NCBI GenBank assembly: GCA_039725955.1
Contig: CP091034.1
Span: 4,522,001 to 4,586,000, forward strand
From: Sinorhizobium sp. B11
GTDB lineage: Bacteria; Pseudomonadota; Alphaproteobacteria; Rhizobiales; Rhizobiaceae
Direction: 5' to 3'
Length of the DNA stretch: 64,000 nucleotides
Of the stretch, positions 1 to 6,895 are shown piece after piece. The position numbers and the translations under genes are program-made. The notes below the pieces were generated by a model that made no database searches, was not told the origin of the DNA, and worked only from the letters and a program-made list of their open reading frames with translations. The stretch's first letter is position 1; every line of letters begins with the position of its first letter.

Positions 1-1
1 G

Positions 2-442
2 GTCATGAACGGTCAATGCAAGGCGTTCACCTTCAACGCCAACCCAAAGATTACAAGAGGGCCGAACTGCTTCCTCAAATCCAGTGCGGGCCGGGCAGAT
101 GGTAACAGTGTCGCATTCTCAGGCCGATTCCTCAGCGGCGCCGACGCCGACCCGCCCACATTCGCTCTTGGAACGATCGATCCCCAGAGTGCACTCTTTC
201 ACGATGTTGACTTTCGAGGCGGCGATCTCTCCCCGCGCCCTCATAGCACTGCCAAGACGCCACTCGACTGTCGCCTCGCCTGCGTTGACGACAATCGCTG
301 CATGGCATTTTCCTACAATTACTCGAAGAAGCAGTGCTGGCTGAAAGGATCCATTGGCACACCCATACCGGGCAAGGGAATTGTCAGCGGGCTTAAGAAG
401 TTTCAGAACTTCTCGCCCGCGAAAATCATCAGCTTGAACTAA
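2..442 (+). CDS. PAN-domain protein, 5'-partial
   Basis: The reading frame is open to the left edge, so the gene starts outside the window; the ATG at 5 is internal to a domain. Two PAN/apple-like units are visible. The first has lost its N-terminal part and reads NGQCKAFTFN and later NCFLK. The second runs from about residue 85 to 120 (numbered from the ATG at 5), with the pattern C-x3-C-x4-C-x-AFSYN and then CWLKG. PAN_4-type domains are disulphide-bonded modules that bind protein or carbohydrate and are usually exported; any signal peptide would lie off the window. The next gene starts 9 bases downstream on the same strand, so the two may be co-transcribed. No enzymatic domain is seen in this fragment. 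The PAN call is fairly sure; the function is unknown. Confidence 0.7.
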   Translation, partial: VMNGQCKAFTFNANPKITRGPNCFLKSSAGRADGNSVAFSGRFLSGADADPPTFALGTIDPQSALFHDVDFRGGDLSPRPHSTAKTPLDCRLACVDDNRCMAFSYNYSKKQCWLKGSIGTPIPGKGIVSGLKKFQNFSPAKIISLN

Positions 443-451
443 GGGACAGCC

Positions 452-1216
452 GTGCAATTTTCTGAAGAAGTATGTGAACGGCTTGGCAATTACGTCTATC
501 GCCTTATCGATCCGCGGAACGGCGAGACGTTTTACGTCGGCAAAGGTCGTAACAATCGTGTATTCGATCATGCCGCCGGCGTCGCAGACCTAGCAGATGA
601 CGATAGCCAAACACTTGGATCAAAGCTCGATCGTATCCGGGCGATAAAGAACGCTGGGCTTGAAGTGCTACATGTCATCCATCGTCATGAGATACCTGAG
701 GCAGCGATCTTTGAAGTAGAAGCTGCATTGATAGATGCCTATCCAGGCCTCACCAACAGCCAGGGCGGCCACGCCAGCAGCGACCGTGGTCCCATGAACC
801 ATGTCGAGATAGTCGACAAATACAGTCTGCCGGCATTTCCTTCGAACCCGGAACATCGCCTTGTGCTGATCAACATCAACAAGCTTGATAATAGATTCGA
901 TCGTCGAGCAATCTACAATTTCGTCCGCTATTGCTGGAGAATTTCAAGGTCACGTGCTGAGAATGCTCAGTATGTGCTCGCTGTTGTCCGAGGTGTGGTT
1001 GTAGGAGCGTTTGAGGCCGAGACGTGGATGGCCGCAACCACCGACAACTTTCCTGACATCCTTTATGCCGACGGATCTGAGGCAAATAGGTTCGGCTTCG
1101 TCGGGAGGGAGGCACCGAAAGAGATATGGGATCTCTACGTTGGCGCGAGAGGGAAGCGGATAACGACCCCCGAGCTCAAGCACGCTCAAAATCCTGTCCG
1201 GTTTTGGAAGTGCTGA
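452..1216 (+). CDS. GIY-YIG nuclease-family protein (LEM-3-like)
   Basis: The start is GTG. The N-terminal half (about residues 12-110) is a GIY-YIG nuclease domain: NYVYRLIDP and TFYVGKGRNNRVFDH give the GIY and YIG elements with the following Arg, and an acidic residue lies in the helix FEVEAALI. The extended spacing resembles LEM-3-type GIY-YIG domains, which are single-strand-break or structure-selective nucleases. The C-terminal half (about 130-254) has motifs such as YVLAVVRGVVVGAFE, RFGFVGREAP and a final NPVRFW, and may be a PUA/EVE-like fold; that part is inference. It follows the PAN gene by 9 bases in the low-G+C block next to tRNA-Ser. Possible roles are DNA processing in a mobile element or defence. 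The nuclease-family call is good; substrate and role are unknown. Confidence 0.75.
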   Translation: MQFSEEVCERLGNYVYRLIDPRNGETFYVGKGRNNRVFDHAAGVADLADDDSQTLGSKLDRIRAIKNAGLEVLHVIHRHEIPEAAIFEVEAALIDAYPGLTNSQGGHASSDRGPMNHVEIVDKYSLPAFPSNPEHRLVLININKLDNRFDRRAIYNFVRYCWRISRSRAENAQYVLAVVRGVVVGAFEAETWMAATTDNFPDILYADGSEANRFGFVGREAPKEIWDLYVGARGKRITTPELKHAQNPVRFWKC

Positions 1217-1410
1217 AGATGAGGCCGATCGAGCCACGCTGAGCCAAGTTCAGATCATCCAGTCTTTATCCGAGGTCCATTCGTCTCAGAACAACTATGC
1301 TTCTCCTCAAAAGAAACTCCTGGAAACAACGATCAGGTCATTGCTTCGGTTGTAGTTTATCGTGTTCACTACCATCGGAGTAGCACTGTTATTTGTGCGT
1401 GGGGGTGATC

Positions 1411-2430
1411 GTGAATTCGTGGAAAAAGTCGCTTAGAAACATTCCAGCGGCTATCGAATCTGAGCTGAGGAAGATCCAGTCGAGAAACGTCCAGGTTCTT
1501 GCTGGAAAGAAAATCGCATCGGACGACATCAGGTCCGGGGACTACGCTCATCTTGGATTAACATTAGACAGGCTAAATGTAGGCAACCGTTGGGAACTCG
1601 TTCCTGGAGCTGATGTGGGTAAAACCTCAGCTCGAAACGTGGATGGCTGGGAGATCGTGCGAAAGGACCTTCCAAAATACAAAAAGTATTTCTACCAAGA
1701 CATTCCCATCTACGGCAATGGAGCGCGAAATGGGTGGACGACGGCAGCGATCCCCCGTGACGTATACCATCGTGATCAGATTCCTCCTTATCTTTTGCAA
1801 CTGAACGTTTTCATTCAAGAGCAGCTAGAAGAGTCTAAGTATGGGATCGTTTTCTCGATAGATCAGGTTTTCGACCGCCAAGCTCCTTCATTTCGAGACG
1901 ACCTTCTGTTTGCTCTGAATCTACTCCAGGAGAACACAGGCGTGGTCGGTATCTCCAGTGCAGAAAACCCGGAGTTCGTATTTACTACGGCTTTGGACTG
2001 GAGTGTTTTTCCACCGGGAGATATCGATAGACTAGCAGCAGCCTGGTTAGGCGAAAAAACTAACGGTGTGCAGCACGATACTGTATTGGAGAGACTCAGC
2101 CTTTTTGAGCAGTTCAAGCCAAGCGAATACTTGCGAGGAATGGGCGGCAACGATCACTATATCGGTGCTAAGTTCGCGGATGACTTGGTCGCGTTCGAGA
2201 ACCTCCGATATGGTAATGCTCTTTACGTGCTTTATGCGAACTGGGAAGAATTGTCGCGGCGCCCGCGGAACGAGTTGCTCAAGCTTCCACACTCACAGTT
2301 CGATCGAATTATTCACATTACCGGCTGGGAGCAGAAATTCGCTGCGTTAATGCAACAGGAACTCCAAGATCGAGGTATCCGAGTTCGTATCGGCCGGCAC
2401 CTAAGACACAGAAGGCGACGTGGGAATTGA
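1411..2430 (+). CDS. Hypothetical protein, no recognised domain
   Basis: I do not recognise this 339-residue protein. The frame is open from a TTG at 1393, but the GTG at 1411 is chosen because GGGGG at 1401-1405 is a well-placed ribosome binding site for it. It has no signal peptide or membrane segment and looks like a soluble mixed alpha/beta protein. Aromatic-rich stretches occur around KYKKYFYQDIPIYGNG and NGWTTAAIP (roughly residues 85-115). The C-terminus ends in a very basic tail, RHLRHRRRRGN, which suggests nucleic-acid contact. It lies about 195 bases after the GIY-YIG gene on the same strand and converges on the cyclase-like gene. One counted line (1741-1800) is 50% G+C, against 65% for a line in obgE (8041-8100), consistent with transfer. 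Confidence 0.55.
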   Translation: MNSWKKSLRNIPAAIESELRKIQSRNVQVLAGKKIASDDIRSGDYAHLGLTLDRLNVGNRWELVPGADVGKTSARNVDGWEIVRKDLPKYKKYFYQDIPIYGNGARNGWTTAAIPRDVYHRDQIPPYLLQLNVFIQEQLEESKYGIVFSIDQVFDRQAPSFRDDLLFALNLLQENTGVVGISSAENPEFVFTTALDWSVFPPGDIDRLAAAWLGEKTNGVQHDTVLERLSLFEQFKPSEYLRGMGGNDHYIGAKFADDLVAFENLRYGNALYVLYANWEELSRRPRNELLKLPHSQFDRIIHITGWEQKFAALMQQELQDRGIRVRIGRHLRHRRRRGN

Positions 2431-2507
2431 GCCTCGTCGAGCATCTGAATCGTCGTGTGTGATATCCGCAGTCGATTAAACGGGACCAGCGGCTGACCTC
2501 AGAGCTC

Positions 2508-3605
2508 TCAATCCTCAGCTTGAGCGTGGTCAATCATCGCCTGACCGGCAGCGACAATGGAATCGTTGAGTTCATCTGCGTCATCTGCCTGGTTATCTTC
2601 ATCCGCTGATTCTCGCTCGCTAAGTGATCGGTTGACCAATTCCAGCGCAATGGATTCCCAGGTCGCTCTGAAGCGAAGATAATCGGCCGGAAGCGATGGA
2701 ACAGAAGAGTCTTGCGCTGTCAGTCGTAACCACAGCCGCGGGATACCTTCATCATCGATAAACGACTCGAGGAAGTCATGTATCTGCATAGCCTTAAGAG
2801 CTTTGCCGGATATCAATTCACGTTCGCGATCTCGAACTTTGCGGCGAGCTGCGCTTCGCTCGACATCGATGGACACGATGGGGTAGGGCCGGTCGTTAAG
2901 GACGCCTTTTAGTTCCTGTCGACCACTATAGGCAAACTCGACACCCTTCATTGGTGCTTCGTCTCCATACCGCGAGATAAGCCACGCAAGTTCGACAGAC
3001 ATGGAAAACTTGTCCGCTGAGCAAAACTTACCTGTTCGAAAACCAGAGTCGATTTCACGGCCTAGAAAATCAAATTGCGCGGGCTTTGAATCGGCGGCTA
3101 ACTCAATTGCTTCGTCGGGTATTTCCTGCGGAGGAAGCGCAGTGATGGTGTCTGAATCTGTGGGATCAAAAACACGCACTGTGACGTTCGGGAAAGGAAA
3201 GGCAGCGATCCAGCCGTAGCCTTTCACATCCAACTTCACACTTTCCTGGGAATCGAGATATCTGCCGTATTGTTCAAGTGCATTTACGAACGCGCTCACG
3301 CATAGAACCAAATGAGACAGGCATGAGAGACGGCAACAAAAAACTATCTCGTCGCCTATTGTTTTCCAAACCTGAGGCGGCAACGGACCGTCAGTCCAGC
3401 CAACCGGTTTTGCGATTCTCTCGTATGCTCGATTTAGTTTATCTGGGAAGTCACGGTAAAAATGACGGATCTCGTCGACCCAAACAGGGTTAGGAGAGTC
3501 CCCGTCTGATTTTGGGCTGCCATGGCTCGCCTTGAAGGCCGTAGAACCGACGAGATCTACAGACATAAATAATCGCAGGCGATATTCCGGACATGTCGCG
3601 GTCAT
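2508..3605 (-). CDS. Class III nucleotidyl cyclase-like protein
   Basis: 365 residues. The N-terminus reads LRLFMSVDLVGSTAFK, the first metal-binding strand of class III adenylate/guanylate cyclases, with D17 as the expected metal ligand. A second motif, KTIGDEIVFC, places D85 at the second metal site. A later segment, FLGREIDSGFR and then KFSMSVELA, resembles bacterial cyclase-like proteins, including those of Pycsar anti-phage systems (from memory). There is no membrane segment or known sensor domain. The region after about residue 250 is unassigned and ends in an acidic tail rich in Asp/Glu. The ATG directly follows the TAA of the metalloprotease gene, so the two are surely co-transcribed. 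Activity as a cyclase (cAMP, cGMP, cCMP or cUMP) is inference. No typical Pycsar effector with membrane or TIR domain lies beside it in the window. Confidence 0.65.
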   Translation of the reverse strand: MTATCPEYRLRLFMSVDLVGSTAFKASHGSPKSDGDSPNPVWVDEIRHFYRDFPDKLNRAYERIAKPVGWTDGPLPPQVWKTIGDEIVFCCRLSCLSHLVLCVSAFVNALEQYGRYLDSQESVKLDVKGYGWIAAFPFPNVTVRVFDPTDSDTITALPPQEIPDEAIELAADSKPAQFDFLGREIDSGFRTGKFCSADKFSMSVELAWLISRYGDEAPMKGVEFAYSGRQELKGVLNDRPYPIVSIDVERSAARRKVRDRERELISGKALKAMQIHDFLESFIDDEGIPRLWLRLTAQDSSVPSLPADYLRFRATWESIALELVNRSLSERESADEDNQADDADELNDSIVAAGQAMIDHAQAED

Positions 3606-4181
3606 TTACAACAGGTTTAGATTCTTTGCCCTTATCTCCGCTGCCTGCTTACTCACACCAAATCGAAGAGCAACCAGCGCTAGATTCTTATTATACTCGT
3701 TATACGCGTCACGGAAGATCCCTCCATTCATCAAGAAGCCTCCCGCGAACCAATTTGCTTCCCATTCAGCGCGTCTTTGATCTTGATCTGTCTCGTCCAC
3801 CCACCTGGTGGCAACCATCGGAGTGTTCGGATATTTCTGCGAAAATGCTGGATAATGAAGGGCTAGGTGTCCGAGTTCGTGGGCTATTGTAAAACGATCG
3901 CGCTCCACTGACGTCAGGCTGGGAACAAATATAGTAAAGTCCGTGGATGCTCGAATAACGATCGATTCAGGAAATTGTCCCGGATAGTTGAGCGGATTTT
4001 TGACTTCGATCCTGCCACCCAACCGCCGAATCAACGGCTCAACATCATCGCCAGGTCCAAACCCTAGCTGCTGAGCAATAGTCTCAGCAAAGCTATGTAT
4101 CCGATCTTTGGACGCTCGCGTCGGGCTAAGCTTGGCGTCTGACATTTCCAGTTTCGCACATTCTCGTTGACTTGTGATCAC
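3606..4181 (-). CDS. ImmA/IrrE-family metallopeptidase
   Basis: 191 residues from a GTG, or 179 from the ATG at 4145. It carries the zinc-peptidase motif FTIAHELGHLALHY (H101, E102, H105 in the long form) and the family's third-ligand motif EWEANWFAGGFLM (E141). This is the DUF955/ImmA/IrrE family, whose members cleave repressors in mobile elements or in the Deinococcus DNA-damage response. No helix-turn-helix is fused to it. The predicted promoter puts the transcript start near 4181, so the GTG would be leaderless; the ATG at 4145 has only a poor ribosome site, so the start is unsettled. It is the first gene of a two-gene operon with the cyclase-like gene. The cleavage target is not evident nearby. 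Confidence 0.8.
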   Translation of the reverse strand: MITSQRECAKLEMSDAKLSPTRASKDRIHSFAETIAQQLGFGPGDDVEPLIRRLGGRIEVKNPLNYPGQFPESIVIRASTDFTIFVPSLTSVERDRFTIAHELGHLALHYPAFSQKYPNTPMVATRWVDETDQDQRRAEWEANWFAGGFLMNGGIFRDAYNEYNKNLALVALRFGVSKQAAEIRAKNLNLL

Positions 4182-4187
4182 CTCATG

Positions 4188-4215
4188 ATTGTAACTGATT
4201 CGAAGATAACTTCAA
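4188..4215 (-). promoter_or_regulatory. Predicted promoter of the protease-cyclase operon
   Basis: On the minus strand TTGAAG (4215-4210), a 16-base spacer and TACAAT (4193-4188) match the sigma-70 -35 and -10 boxes at 4 of 6 and 5 of 6 positions. Transcription would begin near 4181, at the GTG of the metallopeptidase gene. Confidence 0.5.
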
Positions 4216-4377
4216 AAGAATACTTGACATGCCCCTCATCGAGAGTCTGTCGGAGCGAATCGCGACTGCGCTGCGAGGATGCGCCGGGACTGTGGCCCCA
4301 GCAATTTCGCATGATGTCATTCTGTATTCAGAGATATCAGCAGACCGGCAAAAGGCCTTGTGGCGAAAGGTAAATAA

Positions 4378-4467
4378 TGGCGGAGAGGGTGGGATTTGAA
4401 CCCACGATACCCTTGCAGGTATGCCGCATTTCGAGTGCGGTGCATTCGACCACTCTGCCACCTCTCC
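4378..4467 (-). tRNA. tRNA-Ser (anticodon CGA)
   Basis: The minus strand folds as a class II tRNA of 90 nt. The acceptor stem is GGAGAGG with CCTCTCC, the discriminator is G and CCA is encoded. The D arm contains AGTGGTCGAATGC, the anticodon stem is CCGCA/TGCGG with loop CTCGAAA (anticodon CGA, at 4431-4433), there is a long variable arm, and the T-loop is GGTTCAAATCC. It reads UCG serine codons. Its 3' end faces the low-G+C block at 1-4.2 kb, the usual geometry for an element integrated at a tRNA 3' end. No second copy of the tRNA 3' end was seen in the window. Confidence 0.97.
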
Positions 4468-4502
4468 GCATATTTGGTCGGCGCTTGTTCGGCGCGGGCG
4501 TT

Positions 4503-4531
4503 CTCATAACGAGCAAATGACAGACTGGCAA
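4503..4531 (-). promoter_or_regulatory. Predicted promoter of tRNA-Ser
   Basis: TTGCCA (4531-4526), a 17-base spacer and TATGAG (4508-4503) on the minus strand give a sigma-70-like promoter about 35 bases upstream of the mature tRNA 5' end. Confidence 0.55.
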
Positions 4532-4563
4532 GCCGAAATCTCAAGCTTTTCCATCCTTTTGCC

Positions 4564-4592
4564 TTGACACCTTTCTGTCACTCGCGTATCCC
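4564..4592 (+). promoter_or_regulatory. Predicted promoter of rplU-rpmA
   Basis: CTTGACA with TTGACA at 4564-4569 is a perfect -35 box. A 17-base spacer leads to TATCCC at 4587-4592, a weak -10 box of the kind common in alphaproteobacteria. It faces rplU and is divergent from the tRNA-Ser promoter. Confidence 0.5.
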
Positions 4593-4771
4593 GCATCCGC
4601 AATAGGAGCGGAGTAATCCGCCCCTTGCCAGCCTCGCGCTCGCGCGGGGTTTCACCGGCAGACCAGAGTTCCGGGCTAGTTCCCTGAAATCCCTGCTTAA
4701 CTTCGACTGATAAGAAGACAGCCACCTGCGCTTTGCGGGGAGAGCTGGATCGAACATGAAAGGATAAAATA
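4593..4771 (+). other. Long untranslated leader of rplU
   Basis: The 302 bases between tRNA-Ser and rplU contain two divergent promoters and this leader of about 170 bases. No ORF in it is convincing. It has G+C-rich self-complementary stretches, for example GCGGAGTAATCCGC and the CGCGCTCGCGCG run, and ends with an AAGGA ribosome site before rplU. Leaders of this size before r-protein genes can hold autoregulatory structures; that is inference only. Confidence 0.35.
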
Positions 4772-5089
4772 ATGTTCGCAGTCATCAAGACCGGCGGTAA
4801 GCAGTACCGTGTGGCAGCCAATGACGTGCTGACCATCGAGAAGCTTGAAGCCTCCGCTGGCGACTCCATTGAATTCACCGAAGTCCTCGTGATCGGCGAA
4901 GGTGCCGACGCAGCGATCGGTGCGCCCTTCGTAGCCGGCGCCTCCGTCAAGGCGGAAGTCGTCGACCAGACCCGCGGCAAGAAGGTTATCGCCTTCAAGA
5001 AGCGTCGTCGTCAGAATTCGAAGCGTTCGCGCGGCCATCGCCAGCATCACACGGTTGTCCGTATCACGGACATCGTGGCCGCCAAGTAA
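4772..5089 (+). CDS. rplU: Ribosomal protein L21
   Basis: 105 residues, normal for bL21, starting MFAVIKTGGKQYRV, the family signature. The basic stretch KKRRRQNSKRSRGHRQHHT (about residues 76-94) is the conserved rRNA-binding region; L21 binds 23S rRNA and contacts L20 in the large subunit. The ATG follows AAAGGATAAAATA. rpmA starts 34 bases downstream with its own strong ribosome site, giving the usual rplU-rpmA operon. obgE, which often follows in bacteria, lies about 2.5 kb further on here, after two acetyltransferase genes and a divergent gene. Confidence 0.98.
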   Translation: MFAVIKTGGKQYRVAANDVLTIEKLEASAGDSIEFTEVLVIGEGADAAIGAPFVAGASVKAEVVDQTRGKKVIAFKKRRRQNSKRSRGHRQHHTVVRITDIVAAK

Positions 5090-5123
5090 GATCAACGGGT
5101 TTCAGGTTTAAAGGAGAACTCCA

Positions 5124-5393
5124 ATGGCACATAAAAAAGCTGGCGGTTCCTCGCGTAACGGTCGCGATTCCGATTCCAAGCGCCTCGGCGTGAAGAAGTT
5201 CGGCGGCGAAAATGTCGTAGCAGGCAACATCATCGTTCGCCAGCGCGGTACGCAGTGGCATCCGGGCGCCAATGTCGGCCTCGGCAAGGATCATACTATT
5301 TTTGCGCTTACGGCTGGCAATGTGGACTACCGAACGAAGGCCAATGGTCGCGTGTACGTGTCTGTAATGCCGAAAGCGGAAGCAGCGGAATAA
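5124..5393 (+). CDS. rpmA: Ribosomal protein L27
   Basis: 89 residues, the normal length for bL27. It begins MAHKKAGGSSRNGRDS, the conserved flexible N-terminus that reaches towards the peptidyl-transferase centre, and contains GVKKFGGE and RQRGTQWHPGANVG. There is no N-terminal propeptide as in Firmicutes. AAAGGAG lies just upstream of the ATG. Second gene of the rplU operon, which probably ends at the terminator near 5465-5493. Confidence 0.98.
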   Translation: MAHKKAGGSSRNGRDSDSKRLGVKKFGGENVVAGNIIVRQRGTQWHPGANVGLGKDHTIFALTAGNVDYRTKANGRVYVSVMPKAEAAE

Positions 5394-5464
5394 GCCGGTA
5401 GCGCTCTAAAACAGCCGGCGTCTCATCGACCCGGCTGACCGTACCAGGTTCAGTCCAGAAAACA

Positions 5465-5493
5465 GGGGAGATGGGGCGCCATCTCCCCTTTTT
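5465..5493 (+). terminator. Rho-independent terminator after rpmA
   Basis: GGGGAGATGG (5465-5474), loop GGCG, CCATCTCCCC (5479-5488), followed by TTTTT. The perfect 10-bp stem ends the rplU-rpmA transcript; the ribosome site of the next gene starts 13 bases later. Confidence 0.9.
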
Positions 5494-5518
5494 CTTTGTC
5501 CAAACAGGAGGACTGAAC

Positions 5519-6175
5519 ATGCAAGGCGAATTGATAAGGGTTGACCAATCACGGTCGACCAGGGAGGACCAAAAGTCTCCCATGGAACGGCTGAGGCCGG
5601 AGCGGTTAAGGACCGATTGCCCTGTCTTGTTATCGGAAAGGCTCGTCATGCGCGCGCCCCACGAGGAAGACATTGACGCCCTTGCCCATCTCGCCAACAA
5701 CGCCAAAGTCGCCACCATGGTATCGCGTATGCCGCACCCATATACCGCCAATGATGCCGCCGACTTTGTTTGGCGTACGCGAAATGGCGAGATTGGCAAG
5801 TGCGTCTATGCCATCACCAAAGCCGAAAACGGTGCCTTCATGGGGTGCTGCGGGGTGGAGCCGCATACCGACGAGAAGACCGTCGAGATCGGTTACTGGC
5901 TGGGCGAACCCTATTGGAACCAGGGTTATATGACCGAGGCATGCCATGCCCTCGTCGACATGGTGTTCAGGACGCGGCAGCAGGTCGAGCAGATCGATGC
6001 CCGCTGCCGGGTCATGAACGTCGCTTCGCGCCGCGTCATCCAGAAGTGCGGCTTCCAGTTCCAGGGGTCCGGCCTTGCCGCATCGCTGGCGCTCGGCAGC
6101 AATGTGCCGGTCGAATGGTACCGGCTCGACCGCAAGACCTGGATGTCGCTGAGAAGCTGGGGGGCAATCTCATGA
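5519..6175 (+). CDS. GNAT-family N-acetyltransferase
   Basis: 218 residues from the ATG at 5519, chosen because AGGAGG lies at 5506-5511; a longer frame would begin inside the preceding terminator. After about 40 unassigned residues the RimJ/RimL-type acetyltransferase domain begins at LLSERLVMRAPHEEDIDAL. The CoA-binding segment is represented by EIGYWLGEPYWNQGYMTEA, and the C-terminal part has NVASRRVIQKCGF. Such enzymes transfer acetyl from acetyl-CoA to protein N-termini or small amines; the substrate is not predictable. The gene overlaps the next GNAT gene by ATGA, so the two are translationally coupled and may act as a pair. Confidence 0.85.
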   Translation: MQGELIRVDQSRSTREDQKSPMERLRPERLRTDCPVLLSERLVMRAPHEEDIDALAHLANNAKVATMVSRMPHPYTANDAADFVWRTRNGEIGKCVYAITKAENGAFMGCCGVEPHTDEKTVEIGYWLGEPYWNQGYMTEACHALVDMVFRTRQQVEQIDARCRVMNVASRRVIQKCGFQFQGSGLAASLALGSNVPVEWYRLDRKTWMSLRSWGAIS

Positions 6176-6759
6176 GTTCGGTTACCCTTCAGCGGCCCAA
6201 GAGCAAGCCCATGATGCCCGGCCCTGCGCCGGTCGTCACCACGGCAAGGCTGACGCTTCGCCCGCACAGGCTGAGTGACGCTCCGGCGATCGCGGAATCG
6301 CTTTCCGATTTCGCGGTCACCCGCATGCTGGCCCGCGTTCCCGCCCCCTACGACCGGCAGGATGCGTTGGACTGGCTGATCCCGGTTACGTCAGGCGTAA
6401 TGCCTGATTGGAGTTTGGCGATCACCGGCAGTGATGATGTTCATATCGGCAATGTGTCGATCGAACTTCGTCACGGCCGCTGGCACCTCGGTTATTGGCT
6501 GAACCGCTACTACTGGCAGCGCGGCTATATGAGCGAGGCGGCGGAAGCCGTGCTGGAACGTTTCTCGCGGCGCATGCCTGACGTCCCCGTTCATTCGGGC
6601 GTCTTTGCCGACAATCCTGCATCCCTCCGGCTGCAGGAAAAGCTCGGTTTCCGGATGACCGGCTGCAGCGAAATCTACTCTTTCGCCCGCAACACCATGG
6701 TCGCCCATATCGAAACCGTGCTGCAGCCTGGCGCTCTGCAGCAGAAAAAGGTCGCCTGA
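6172..6759 (+). CDS. GNAT-family N-acetyltransferase, second copy
   Basis: 195 residues. The ATG overlaps the stop of the preceding GNAT gene (ATGA). The domain order is the same: TARLTLRPHRLSDAPAI near residue 24, then LGYWLNRYYWQRGYMSEAA and NPASLRLQEKLGFR. The two proteins are related in layout but clearly diverged, so an old tandem duplication is likely (inference). Catalytic specificity cannot be read. A rhizobial intergenic repeat with a strong hairpin follows and may end the transcript. Confidence 0.85.
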   Translation: MSSVTLQRPKSKPMMPGPAPVVTTARLTLRPHRLSDAPAIAESLSDFAVTRMLARVPAPYDRQDALDWLIPVTSGVMPDWSLAITGSDDVHIGNVSIELRHGRWHLGYWLNRYYWQRGYMSEAAEAVLERFSRRMPDVPVHSGVFADNPASLRLQEKLGFRMTGCSEIYSFARNTMVAHIETVLQPGALQQKKVA

Positions 6760-6775
6760 TATAGAAGGACGCCGC

Positions 6776-6883
6776 TATGATGCCTGTCGCGCAAAAGCGT
6801 GCAGTGGTTTTGCGGTAACGGCATGCACGAAACAAAGACCTTAAGGCGAGTGAGCGATCTGAAAGATCGCGGCACGCTTTAAG
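6776..6883. repeat. Rhizobial intergenic repeat element
   Basis: The segment with TCGCGCAAAAGCGTGCAGTG, GGTTTTGCGGTAACGGCATG and ACAAAGACCTTAAG matches, from memory, an extragenic element found in many copies in Rhizobium and Agrobacterium genomes. Its right part forms a long hairpin: CTTAAGGCG (6840-6848) with CGCTTTAAG (6875-6883), and inside it GCGATCT-GAA-AGATCGC (6854-6870). It sits between two convergent genes, where it could act as a bidirectional terminator. No second copy was seen in this window. Confidence 0.6.
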
Positions 6884-6895
6884 GGCGGCGTCCTT

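Noticed and set aside
1164..1355. Open frame of 63 codons after the GIY-YIG gene with protein-like composition
   Set aside because: It has no ATG, GTG or TTG start, overlaps the nuclease gene's end in another frame, and resembles nothing known. It could be a remnant but is not callable.
4183..4544. Minus-strand ORFs across tRNA-Ser
   Set aside because: They read through the tRNA gene and give the usual spurious tRNA-derived peptide (MAEWSNAPHSKC-type).
5471..5518. N-terminal extension of the first GNAT gene
   Set aside because: It starts inside the rpmA terminator and lacks a ribosome site; the ATG at 5519 has AGGAGG.
5770..6171. Upstream extension of the second GNAT frame
   Set aside because: It lies fully within the first GNAT gene in another frame; the coupled ATG at 6172 is the natural start.
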